Positions 1 to 6,916 of a stretch of 7,429 nt of DNA are shown one piece after another (position 1 is the stretch's first letter; each line of letters starts with the position of its first letter). Both the position numbers and the translations under genes were made by a program. A model generated the notes under the pieces. The model saw only the letters and a program-made list of their open reading frames with translations. It did no database searches and had not been told where the DNA came from. The stretch covers positions 1 to 7,429 of the forward strand of contig JAJPKG010000419.1 of the NCBI GenBank assembly GCA_021323815.1, written 5' to 3'. The stretch is from Pseudomonadota bacterium. GTDB taxonomy: Bacteria; Chloroflexota; Ktedonobacteria; Ktedonobacterales; JACDGC01.

Positions 1-1451
1 TCGATTACGGCATTGCCCGGCGGCTGAGCGGCAACCAGAAGATCACCGAGCAGGGTACGCAGGGCTACGCCGCGCCGGAATCCTATCACGGCTATGGCGA
101 CCCGCGCACAGATATCTATTCGCTGGGAGCAATGATGCACGCGCTGCTCACCGGCAAAGATCCGCGCCACGTGCCGCTGTTTTCCTGGGATCAGCACCGG
201 GCGCGGCACTATCGCCCGACGCTCTCGCAAGAGATCGACGACATCATCATGCGCTGCCTGCAAACCGAGATGCGCGACCGCTGGCCCGACGCCCGCGAAC
301 TGCGCGAGGCGTTGTTGGCGCTGCGCCAATTTCACCAGCGCGCTCGCCCCAGCCAGGACGCGGAACGGCACCAGCAGCGCGACGTGAAGCTCAGCCATCC
401 CAGCGGCATGTTCACCGGCGACGCGATTGCGGCGGGCATGAAAAACTTCACCTGCGCCATCCCCAAGCTCGCGCCGGATGTCGCCTGGACCTTTGAAGCG
501 CAGGCCGCCATCCGCTCTTCGCCGGCCGTGGTGGATGACCTCGTTTATTTCGGCTCGCATGATGCTCATCTATATGCCCTCTCGCTGCGCGACGGGCAAA
601 TGAAAGGGGCTTTCGCCGTCAACGGCAACATTTGCAGCGATCCGCTCGTCACCGAGCGGGCAGTCTATTTCGGCGCGGAAGACGGCCATGTGTATGCCCT
701 CAACCGCAGCCTGACCCGCAAGCATTGGAGCTACCCCATTGGCAAGCCGGTCCTTTCCACCCCGGCACTGTTGAACGACCTGGTGGTGATCGGCGCGAAC
801 GATGGGATGGTCTATGCCTTTCCGCTGATCGGCGGCGAACCGCGCTGGCGCTTCGAGACGTGGGGGCCGGTGCGCGGCACCATCGGCTCCTTCCCGGATT
901 TCGTTGTTTTCGGCTCGCAAGACCAGCGCATTTACGCGGTGGACGCCGAGGGCAAGCGCAAATGGTACCGCCCCACGCGCGACAAGGTCGAGGCCATGCC
1001 CATCCTGCGGCGCGGCGTCATTCTGATCGGCAGCATGGATCAATATCTGTATGCGCTGGAATACGAGCACGGAAACATCCTCTGGAAACGGCGCTTAGAA
1101 GGGTGTATACTAACCGCTGCGGCGGCACGTGAAGGGCGCATCTATTGCGGTTCTGCGGACGGTCGCATCACGTGCCTGGATGCGCGCACCGGCGAGACGA
1201 AATGGCGCTATAATGTAGGCAGCCAGATCACCTCTGATCTGGTGTTGCGCGACCAGCGGCTCTATTTCGGCTGCGCGGACGGCGGCATGTATTGCCTGGA
1301 CACGCACCGGCAAGAAGTATGGTGGCGGCATCAGGCCGGCGGCCCCATCGTCACGCGCCCGGCGCTGGTGAACGGCCTGGTCATCATCGGCAGCGTGGAT
1401 CACACCTTGTACGCGCTGCGTGACCTCGCCGCCGGCGCGCACGAGCCGTAA
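1..1451 (+). CDS. Ser/Thr protein kinase with C-terminal eight-repeat PQQ beta-propeller (5' partial)
   Basis: The gene is cut by the window start; 482 residues are visible. They begin at the kinase metal-binding motif, here DYG (visible residues 1-3), followed by the activation-loop end GTQGYAAPE (18-26), the DIYSLG helix motif (37-42) and the C-lobe arginine (R93). The N-lobe and catalytic HRD loop lie outside the window, so activity cannot be judged. After a hydrophilic linker (about 111-158) come eight repeats of about 40 residues (159-475), each with a V/I-Y-F-G...D..-Y-A-L core and most with a W at the next strand. This is the PQQ/quinoprotein-dehydrogenase-like propeller pattern. No transmembrane segment lies between kinase and propeller, so the protein is probably cytoplasmic, with the propeller acting as a binding or sensing scaffold rather than an enzyme (inference). 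Such kinase-propeller fusions are known in bacteria with large kinase families. The next gene starts 26 nt downstream and encodes a PP2C phosphatase, suggesting one operon. Confidence 0.9.
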   Translation, partial: DYGIARRLSGNQKITEQGTQGYAAPESYHGYGDPRTDIYSLGAMMHALLTGKDPRHVPLFSWDQHRARHYRPTLSQEIDDIIMRCLQTEMRDRWPDARELREALLALRQFHQRARPSQDAERHQQRDVKLSHPSGMFTGDAIAAGMKNFTCAIPKLAPDVAWTFEAQAAIRSSPAVVDDLVYFGSHDAHLYALSLRDGQMKGAFAVNGNICSDPLVTERAVYFGAEDGHVYALNRSLTRKHWSYPIGKPVLSTPALLNDLVVIGANDGMVYAFPLIGGEPRWRFETWGPVRGTIGSFPDFVVFGSQDQRIYAVDAEGKRKWYRPTRDKVEAMPILRRGVILIGSMDQYLYALEYEHGNILWKRRLEGCILTAAAAREGRIYCGSADGRITCLDARTGETKWRYNVGSQITSDLVLRDQRLYFGCADGGMYCLDTHRQEVWWRHQAGGPIVTRPALVNGLVIIGSVDHTLYALRDLAAGAHEP

Positions 1452-1477
1452 TTCCAGTTGGGAAAGGTGTAGGCGGC

Positions 1478-3073
1478 GTGGAAGATTCACCAGAAAGCCC
1501 CGTTGCGGCACAAACAACGGACGGGCAATCTCAAGCGATGGCGCTGCTCGATGTCGGCGCAATTGCCGGCAGTTATGTGATCGTGCAGCATGTGGGGGTG
1601 CGCGGCGGGCGCACGCTCTATCTCGCCCGCGTCGCCAGCGAGGATGAAGACTTCAGGCGCCCGCATCCCCATGAGCCGCACCTGCTGCTCATCGCGGCTC
1701 CCAGCGGCACCATTGAAGACATTCGCGCGCTGGAAGCCTTGCAGTTGCGTCATCCGCGCCTGCTGGCGCTGCGCGACTTCTTCACCCAGGACGGCCAGGA
1801 TTTCGCCGTTCTCGATGTGCCGGGCGACACCTGGCCCATCACCCCCCAGTTGCCGCTGACCGCCGAAGAGGCGCTGGCGACGGGAGTGATCATCGGCGAG
1901 GTAGTGCTGTTCCTGCACGGGCGTGGCGTGGCGCACGGCCACCTTTCCACCGAAAGCATCATCATCGCCATCAACGGCGTCTTTCTGGCCGGGGTGGAAG
2001 ATGCCTTCATTGTGCCGCCCACCATCGATGGCGCGTTTCAACGCGACGCGAACCAACTGGCGGTGGCGCTGGGCGATTTCGCTGCCGGGTACACCGGTAA
2101 CGCCGTGTTGCACGAGGCGGTGGAAAAGATCGCCGCCAAAGGCCGCGCCAGCGGCTATGAGCGCGTGGAAGAGGTCATCGCGGATTGTTTGCGCGCCTTG
2201 CCCGACGGCCTGCCACAGTTGAGCGACGAAGCCGCCACCGCGCCGTTTTCCCTCCAGATCGGTCATGCCACCACCGTCGGCATGGTGCGCTCGCAAAACC
2301 AGGACGCGCTGGGCCTGCTGGTGATGGAGATCTTTGACGATCAGCCTGAAGCCGGCCCCGGCGGCGTCTTTTTGGTGGCCGACGGCATGGGCGGCGAGGC
2401 GCAGGGCGAGGTCGCCAGCCGCATCGCCGCGCGCATCATCGTGGCCGAAGCCGCGCGCCGTTTCCTCGGTCCCGCTGCCCGCGCCACCGCCAGCGACGCG
2501 CCACGCGAGGGCGACAGTCCCAACGACGCCGCCACCATGATGCACCTCGACACCATCGCCAGTCTCACCGAAGCCTTCCGCGCCGCCAACGCGCGCATCC
2601 GCAATCTGGCGCGGCGGCTGGAACAAGCCACCGGCACGACAGCGACCGCGCTGATGCTTTTCGGCCATGAGGTGGTGATCGGCCATGTCGGCGACAGCCG
2701 CGCTTATCTCTTCCGGGGCGGCGAGTTGACGCAGTTGACGCACGATCATTCGCTGGTGCAAAAGTTGATCGACCTGGGACAATATCGCCCCAACGAGATG
2801 GAATTCAACATGCCGCGCAATTATCTTTATCGCTCGCTGGGTCAGATGGATGACCTGGAAGTGGATACGCGCGTGATCAAAGCCGGCGTCGGCGACACGT
2901 TCCTGCTCTGCTCAGACGGGTTGTGGGATCTGGTGCCGCCGGAAGAGATCCGCGAGGTGCTGGGCAGCGACCGCACCCCGCAAGAGTGCGCGGTGGAATT
3001 CGTCAATCGCGCCAACGCCGCCGGCGGCTATGATAACAGCACGGCGCTGGTGGTGCGCTTCATCCCGCGCTAG
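1478..3073 (+). CDS. Pseudokinase-PP2C fusion protein phosphatase
   Basis: The 531-residue protein starts at GTG 1478, with a purine-rich GGAAAGG about 10 nt upstream. Residues about 29-245 resemble a protein kinase fold that has lost its chemistry. A glycine-loop-like stretch (38-50) is followed by a strand without the VAIK lysine. The catalytic loop reads LHGRGVAHGHL, with H153-G154-H155 in place of HRD, and the DFG position reads GVED (172-175). Residues about 256-531 are a PP2C (PPM) metal-dependent Ser/Thr phosphatase with the expected motifs in order: RSQNQD (271-276), ADGMGG (301-306), GTTAT (386-390), GDSRAYLF (405-412), CSDGLWDL (478-485) and GGYDNST (516-522). The metal-binding aspartates are present, so the phosphatase is predicted active. 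A variable insert lies at about 331-355. No signal peptide or membrane helix is seen, so it should be cytosolic. Likely role: reversing phosphorylation by the kinase encoded just upstream, with the pseudokinase as docking or regulatory domain (inference). Confidence 0.93.
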   Translation: MEDSPESPVAAQTTDGQSQAMALLDVGAIAGSYVIVQHVGVRGGRTLYLARVASEDEDFRRPHPHEPHLLLIAAPSGTIEDIRALEALQLRHPRLLALRDFFTQDGQDFAVLDVPGDTWPITPQLPLTAEEALATGVIIGEVVLFLHGRGVAHGHLSTESIIIAINGVFLAGVEDAFIVPPTIDGAFQRDANQLAVALGDFAAGYTGNAVLHEAVEKIAAKGRASGYERVEEVIADCLRALPDGLPQLSDEAATAPFSLQIGHATTVGMVRSQNQDALGLLVMEIFDDQPEAGPGGVFLVADGMGGEAQGEVASRIAARIIVAEAARRFLGPAARATASDAPREGDSPNDAATMMHLDTIASLTEAFRAANARIRNLARRLEQATGTTATALMLFGHEVVIGHVGDSRAYLFRGGELTQLTHDHSLVQKLIDLGQYRPNEMEFNMPRNYLYRSLGQMDDLEVDTRVIKAGVGDTFLLCSDGLWDLVPPEEIREVLGSDRTPQECAVEFVNRANAAGGYDNSTALVVRFIPR

Positions 3074-3196
3074 GAAAGGCGGGAACACGAAGACCACAAA
3101 ATTCCCGCGAAGGGCACGAAGATTTTTCGCGCAATTCGTGTCGCGTGAGGGCTTCGCCGCTTTCGCATTCGAGCATTTCAAGTGAGGGGGCAGCTC
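3074..3196. repeat. Intergenic region with CACGAAG-type repeats
   Basis: This 123-nt gap holds three near-identical heptamers, CACGAAG at 3086-3092, CGCGAAG at 3106-3112 and CACGAAG at 3115-3121. CACGAA (3115-3120) can pair with TTCGTG (3135-3140) across a T-rich loop. The same kind of unit recurs, mostly on the opposite strand, at 4511-4546 between nuoE and nuoD, so it appears to be a dispersed intergenic repeat. I see no convincing promoter or U-tracted terminator here, only the ribosome binding site of the next gene at its right edge. Confidence 0.6.
3184..3190 (+). promoter_or_regulatory. Ribosome binding site of the MBL-fold gene
   Basis: GAGGGGG lies 6 nt before ATG 3197. It overlaps the in-frame GTG at 3182, so it supports the ATG rather than the GTG as the true start. 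Confidence 0.6.
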
Positions 3197-3907
3197 ATGG
3201 AGATCTTGCCGGGAGTTCACCGGATCGGCAATCTGGCTTCGACGGCCTACCTGCTGGCGGATCGCGATGATGGCTTAACCTTGATCGACAGCGGCCCGCC
3301 CGGTTTCGACAAAACGATCGGGAAATATCTCACGCGCATCGGGCGACGACCGGATGAAATTCAGCGTATCATTCTGACGCACCGGCACTTCGACCACATG
3401 GGCGGCGCGGCGGCGCTGCGGGCGCAGACGCGCTCGAAGGTCTACGCGCACCCGCTCGACGCCCCGCAGATCGACGGCAGAGAGCCGAATCGTCCCCCGA
3501 AAGGCGCGATGGGCGCGGTCATGAAGGCGGTGATGCCCGTCATCTTCCCCTTGCGTCCGTGCCGCGTCGATGAATCGCTGGCCGATGCGCAGGCGTTTGA
3601 TCTCGTCGGGCTGGGCGAGTTGCGCGTCATCCACACTCCCGGCCACACGATGGGCCATTGCTCGTTGCTGCTGCCTTCGCGCAATCTCTTCATCCTGGGC
3701 GACGCTCTGAATAACGCTTTCGGCACGCCGCAAACGTCCTTCGACGCTGTCAACGACGACACGCGCATGGCCAACGAAACCACCATCACCCTCGCTGAGA
3801 TCGACGCGGCGAATCTCGTTTTCGGGCATGGCAACCCCGTGCTGGGCAATGGGCGGGCTGCGCTGAAGGCGGCGGCGGAAAAAGCCCGGAAGGCGCTGGG
3901 AAGATAA
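3197..3907 (+). CDS. Metallo-beta-lactamase-fold hydrolase
   Basis: This 236-residue protein is a complete MBL-fold hydrolase. The metal motif THRHFDHMGG (61-70) supplies H62, H64, D66 and H67. Further ligands are H150 in TPGHTMGH, D169 in LGDA and H211 in FGHGNP, and D31 lies in the first LIDSG turn. Such proteins bind two metal ions and hydrolyse esters, thioesters, lactones or phosphodiesters; the substrate cannot be read from the sequence. The size and HxHxDH arrangement fit the glyoxalase II-like, stand-alone branch. There is no fused flavodoxin, rhodanese or beta-CASP domain and no signal peptide, so it is probably cytosolic. ATG 3197 is preferred over the in-frame GTG at 3182 because of the Shine-Dalgarno at 3184-3190. 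It follows the phosphatase gene after 123 nt and converges on nuoE, the two stop codons being only 16 nt apart. No functional link to either neighbour is evident. Confidence 0.92.
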   Translation: MEILPGVHRIGNLASTAYLLADRDDGLTLIDSGPPGFDKTIGKYLTRIGRRPDEIQRIILTHRHFDHMGGAAALRAQTRSKVYAHPLDAPQIDGREPNRPPKGAMGAVMKAVMPVIFPLRPCRVDESLADAQAFDLVGLGELRVIHTPGHTMGHCSLLLPSRNLFILGDALNNAFGTPQTSFDAVNDDTRMANETTITLAEIDAANLVFGHGNPVLGNGRAALKAAAEKARKALGR

Positions 3908-3923
3908 GCGGTTATTCCGCCCC

Positions 3924-4397
3924 CTATTGCTCGCTTTTCCACTGGCGCATCAGTTCGGCGGCGCGCTGGGGGGTGACGTTTTCCTCAAATTCGTCGTTCA
4001 CTTGCAAGACGGGCGCGGTGCCGCACGAAGCCAGGCATTCCACCCCCAGCAGGGTGAACGCGCCATCGGGCGTCGTTTCGCCGCGCTTGACACCCAGACC
4101 GTCTTCGAGTTGCTTGATCAAGCGGTCGCAGCCGCGCAGATAGCAACTGATGCTGGTGCAGACCTTGATCACGTTCTTGCCGACGGGCTTTTGAAAGAAC
4201 ATGGCATAGAACGAGGCGACCATTTCCACCTCGTCCTCTTTGATGCCCACAACCTCAGATGCCGCGCGCAGCCCCTCCGGCGTGATGTAGCCCTCTTCTT
4301 CCTGGGCAATGCGCAGCACCGGCAGCAGCGCCGACCGCGCCACCGGATATTTTGCCACTGTCGCGCGCATGCGCTCTCTGGCAGCCTCAGATATCAT
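3924..4397 (-). CDS. nuoE: NADH-quinone oxidoreductase subunit E (24 kDa, 2Fe-2S)
   Basis: The 157-residue protein is the thioredoxin-like 2Fe-2S subunit of complex I. It works with NuoF in the NADH dehydrogenase module at the tip of the peripheral arm and carries the N1a-type cluster. The four cluster cysteines are present with family spacing: C80 and C85 (C-x4-C, in KVCTSISC) and C121 and C125 (C-x3-C, in VECLASCGTAP). The N-terminal helical part with PVLRIAQEEEGYITPE (25-40) is also typical. The chosen start is the ATG ending at 4397, with AGGAG (4408-4412 on the opposite strand) 10 nt before it. The frame stays open to 4496, but those 33 extra residues do not resemble NuoE and run through the intergenic repeat. 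It is the last gene of the leftward cluster; nuoF, its usual next neighbour and physical partner, does not follow, because the MBL-fold gene converges from the left. Confidence 0.95.
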   Translation of the reverse strand: MISEAARERMRATVAKYPVARSALLPVLRIAQEEEGYITPEGLRAASEVVGIKEDEVEMVASFYAMFFQKPVGKNVIKVCTSISCYLRGCDRLIKQLEDGLGVKRGETTPDGAFTLLGVECLASCGTAPVLQVNDEFEENVTPQRAAELMRQWKSEQ

Positions 4398-4563
4398 TGC
4401 AACATTACTCCTGAATAAGGACGAGACGCGAAGGTTAGGAAGGTCGCGAAGCATGTGGAGTATGTGAAGAATCATCGAGGATGAAGGGCCAAACAAAGAT
4501 GCTTCACACTATCTTCGTGGTTCTTCGTTGCCATCGCGCTCTTCGCGTCTCGTCTCTTTCTGG
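4398..4563. repeat. Interrupted inverted repeat between nuoD and nuoE
   Basis: The 166-nt gap holds a perfect 14-bp inverted pair (4420-4433 with 4541-4554), and nested inside it a perfect 7-bp pair, TGTGAAG (4463-4469) with CTTCACA (4502-4508). The arms are built from CGAAG-type units: GCGAAG and GTGAAG forms at 4428-4469 on the plus strand, and the complements CTTCGTG, CTTCGTT and CTTCGCG at 4513-4546. The region could fold as a long imperfect hairpin in the nuo transcript. No U-run follows, so it does not look like a classical terminator. It may stabilise or attenuate the message ahead of nuoE, or simply be a dispersed repeat insertion. Confidence 0.7.
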
Positions 4564-5799
4564 TTAGCGATCAACTTCGCCCAAAACGATGTCGATGGAG
4601 CCGATGGAGGCGACAACATCGGAGAGCAACTGGCCCTCAATCATCGTGGGCAGGGCTTGCAGGTTGGCGAAGGACGCGCCGCGCACGTGCATGCGATAGG
4701 GTCTGGCGCTGCCGTCGCTGACCAGATAGAAGCCCAGTTCGCCTTTGGGCGATTCGATGCGCTGATAGACCTCGCCCGCCGGGGGACGATAGCCCTCGGT
4801 GAACAACTTGAAGTGGTGGATCAAAGATTCCATGTTGGTCGCGATCTGCCACTTGGGCGGCGGCACGATCTTGGGATCGTCCACCTGCCAGCGACCTTCG
4901 GGCATGCGGTCCAGCGCTTGCTGCACGATCCGCAAGCTCTGGTCCATTTCCAGCATGCGCACCAGATAGCGATCATAGGTGTCGCCGTTGGTGCCGACGG
5001 GGATGTCGAAATCATACGTCTCGTAGCCGGAATAGGGGAACATCTTGCGCACGTCCCACGCCACGCCGCTGCCGCGCAGCACCGGCCCCGACGCGCCAAA
5101 CGCGATGGCTTGTTCCGCTGTCAGCGGACCGATCCCTTTGGTGCGGTTGATCCACAGGCGGTTGTTGGTCAGCAGGTCGTGATATTCGCGCAACCGAGCA
5201 GGAAAAATCTTGATGAAATCGCGCACCTTCGCATCGAAGCCGGCAGGGAGATCGGCCTGCAAGCCGCCGGGCATGATGTAGCTGGTCATCAGGCGCACGC
5301 CGGAACACAGCTCGAAGATGTCAAGAATCATCTCGCGCTCGCGGAAGGCATACAGAAAGACCGATTGCGCGCCCAGGTCCAGCGCGTGGGTGCCGAGCCA
5401 CACCAGATGGCTGGCGATGCGCTGCAATTCCACCAGCGCCACGCGCGCCACCTGCGCTTTCGGGGGGATGGCGTCGGTGATGCCCAGCAATTTTTCGACG
5501 GCCAGCGAATAGCCCAGGTTGTTCGAGAGCGGCGCGAGATAGTCCATGCGGTCCGTCACCACCAGCGCCTGGAAGTAAGATTTCGCCTCCGCCGTCTTTT
5601 CGATGCCGGTGTGCAGATAGCCGATCTCTGGGATCGCCTTGACCACTGTTTCGCCTTCCAGCGTGAGGATGAGCCGCAGCACGCCGTGCGTGGAAGGGTG
5701 CTGCGGTCCCATGTTGATGGTCATGGTGTCTTCGCGCCTGGTGGCGTCGATCTGCACGCTGGACTCAGTTTCTAGCGTGCGCTGCTCGTCGAGTTGCAT
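4564..5799 (-). CDS. nuoD: NADH-quinone oxidoreductase subunit D (49 kDa)
   Basis: The 411-residue protein is the complex I subunit related to the large subunit of NiFe hydrogenases; it forms the quinone-reduction cavity with NuoB. The N-terminal MTINMGPQHPSTHGVLRL segment (26-43), IGYLHTGIEKTAE (59-71) and TDRMDYL (82-88) are highly characteristic, as is the C-terminal end DIVLGEVDR. H38 and Y87 sit in the motifs of the quinone-contacting histidine and tyrosine of Thermus Nqo4. The hydrogenase NiFe cysteines are absent, as expected. The length matches the family (about 400). The ATG ending at 5799 is chosen because the DinB-like gene ends only 4 nt upstream and AGGAA (5810-5814, opposite strand) lies 10 nt before it; an in-frame ATG further upstream would overlap the preceding gene. 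It is probably co-translated with that gene and nuoC. nuoE follows after an unusual 166-nt gap. Confidence 0.97.
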   Translation of the reverse strand: MQLDEQRTLETESSVQIDATRREDTMTINMGPQHPSTHGVLRLILTLEGETVVKAIPEIGYLHTGIEKTAEAKSYFQALVVTDRMDYLAPLSNNLGYSLAVEKLLGITDAIPPKAQVARVALVELQRIASHLVWLGTHALDLGAQSVFLYAFREREMILDIFELCSGVRLMTSYIMPGGLQADLPAGFDAKVRDFIKIFPARLREYHDLLTNNRLWINRTKGIGPLTAEQAIAFGASGPVLRGSGVAWDVRKMFPYSGYETYDFDIPVGTNGDTYDRYLVRMLEMDQSLRIVQQALDRMPEGRWQVDDPKIVPPPKWQIATNMESLIHHFKLFTEGYRPPAGEVYQRIESPKGELGFYLVSDGSARPYRMHVRGASFANLQALPTMIEGQLLSDVVASIGSIDIVLGEVDR

Positions 5800-5803
5800 G
5801 GGT

Positions 5804-6295
5804 CTAATCTTCCTCGTCTGGCTCATCGAGATCTTCAAAAAGATCTTCCAGTTGGGCGATGTGTTCTTCTTCGTGTTCCAAGAAGGTGCGCACCAGGTCA
5901 TAGAGGGTGAGCATGCCGCGCGTCTCGTGCTGCGCTGCGCGCTCCCACGCGTCGGCGGGCAGGCGGCGCAGTTGCCAGACCATCTCGCCCCGGTGGCGCT
6001 GGAGCGCCATCAGCGTTTGGTCCACCGGCGCTTCGGTGTAACCAGCGATCTCGGCCCAGGCTCGTTCGTCGAAATTCGCCAGCGGCGCGGGCTGGGGATG
6101 CGTCAAGATGGTGGCGATGCGCCCGGTCATAATATCATCGCATGCCTTGACGTGCGCCAGAATCTCGATGGGCGACCATTCGCCTTCTTCGGGAGCTTCG
6201 GTCAGCTCATCTTCATCCAGATCCATCATCGCCCAGGTCAGGCGGCGCACGGAAGCTTCCAGCCGGTCGATAAGATCGGACACATCGTTCGCCAT
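5804..6295 (-). CDS. DinB-like (DfsB-type) four-helix metal-binding protein inside the nuo cluster
   Basis: This 163-residue acidic protein has the layout of the DinB/DfsB four-helix-bundle superfamily. An N-terminal helix is followed by GEWSPIEILAHV, carrying H48, and a late helix has FLEHEEEHIAQL, carrying H141 and H145. These three histidines would form the usual metal site. Family members include bacillithiol or mycothiol S-transferases and many proteins of unknown role, so the function here is unknown. A very acidic tail (EDLDEPDEED) follows the last helix. The start is set at the ATG ending at 6295, because GAGG (6303-6306, opposite strand) is 7 nt upstream; the adjacent GTG (6298) would leave only 4 nt. 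The gene lies 9 nt after nuoC and 4 nt before nuoD, its last codons contributing nuoD's ribosome binding site. This implies co-expression with complex I. A role in assembly or thiol protection is possible but unproven. Confidence 0.85.
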   Translation of the reverse strand: MANDVSDLIDRLEASVRRLTWAMMDLDEDELTEAPEEGEWSPIEILAHVKACDDIMTGRIATILTHPQPAPLANFDERAWAEIAGYTEAPVDQTLMALQRHRGEMVWQLRRLPADAWERAAQHETRGMLTLYDLVRTFLEHEEEHIAQLEDLFEDLDEPDEED

Positions 6296-6302
6296 CACGG
6301 CA

Positions 6303-6306
6303 CCTC
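6303..6306 (-). promoter_or_regulatory. Ribosome binding site of the DinB-like gene
   Basis: GAGG on the minus strand overlaps the nuoC stop codon (6305-6307) and sits 7 nt before the ATG at 6295. It decides that start over the neighbouring GTG and points to translational coupling with nuoC. Confidence 0.6.
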
Positions 6307-6916
6307 ATTTTTCGGGATCGATATCGCCCGGCACGCCGCCGGGGGTACGCAACGTCTGCTGGCCGATTCCCGGCGGCAACGGCTCGCCAAACGGCACCTG
6401 CCCCCCCCAATGCGGCTCAGGCAGCGTGAAGCCGGTGAGGGGGTAATCTTTGCGCAGGGGATGGCTTGTCCAGTCTTCCGGCATCAGGATGCGCCGCAGA
6501 TCGGGATGTCCGTCGAAGATGATGCCGAACAGGTCAAAGACCTCGCGCTCGTACCAGTTGGCTGCCGGCCACACGCTGGTGACGCTTGGCACGTGCGGCT
6601 GCTCTTCACCTTCGTCCCCGGCACGCACCTTCAGGCGCACGACGGCGCGGGTGGGAATGGAGAGCAGGTGATAGACCACGTCATAGCGCGGCACGCGGTC
6701 CGGCCAGTCCACCGCCGTGATATCAGCCAGGAAGTCATAGCGCAGGTCCGGCGCGTCGCGCAACGCCTGGGCAAGCTCCACGATGCGCGCGGGTGGCACG
6801 ACGATGGTGGTTTCGCCGCGATGTTCCACCACTTCCAGCACGTCGTCACCCAACACCTGCCGCGCCAGCGCGACGGTGGGTGCGTTGGCCGCTGGATCAG
6901 TATCTACATCAGCCAT
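6305..6916 (-). CDS. nuoC: NADH-quinone oxidoreductase subunit C (30 kDa)
   Basis: The 203-residue protein is the 30 kDa subunit of complex I, which packs against NuoD in the connecting module of the peripheral arm. It has the family core YDFLADITAVDWP (60-72), YDVVYHLLS (78-86) and the 30 kDa signature around WYEREVFDLFGIIFDGHPD (121-139), followed by LRRILMPEDW and HPLRKDYPL (152-160). The proline- and glycine-rich tail (165-200) is ordinary. The start is placed at the ATG ending at 6916, with GAGG (6927-6930, opposite strand) 10 nt upstream. The frame is open further out, to 7153, but that extension is unlike NuoC and runs through palindromic non-coding sequence. It is the first gene of the leftward group; nuoB, the usual gene upstream, is not found between here and the window end. 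Confidence 0.96.
   Translation of the reverse strand: MADVDTDPAANAPTVALARQVLGDDVLEVVEHRGETTIVVPPARIVELAQALRDAPDLRYDFLADITAVDWPDRVPRYDVVYHLLSIPTRAVVRLKVRAGDEGEEQPHVPSVTSVWPAANWYEREVFDLFGIIFDGHPDLRRILMPEDWTSHPLRKDYPLTGFTLPEPHWGGQVPFGEPLPPGIGQQTLRTPGGVPGDIDPEK

Noticed and set aside
1487..2782. A 431-codon open frame on the minus strand across the phosphatase gene
   Set aside because: It mirrors a well-supported PP2C gene; its translation is rich in H, Q, R, A and G with no family motif, as expected of antisense frames in GC-rich DNA.
3086..3121. CRISPR-like array from the CACGAAG units
   Set aside because: The repeats are only 7 nt and spacing is irregular; there are no long direct repeats or uniform spacers.
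3908..3920. Short palindrome between the convergent MBL-fold and nuoE stops, considered as a bidirectional terminator
   Set aside because: The stem is only 4 bp (GCGG/CCGC) and neither strand has a following T-run.
4398..4496. N-terminal extension of nuoE by 33 residues
   Set aside because: It is encoded by the inverted-repeat region and unlike NuoE; AGGAG precedes the ATG at 4397.
4528..5775. A 415-codon plus-strand open frame antisense to nuoD
   Set aside because: nuoD on the other strand is unmistakable and the translation has no recognisable domain; the frame also runs into the intergenic repeat.
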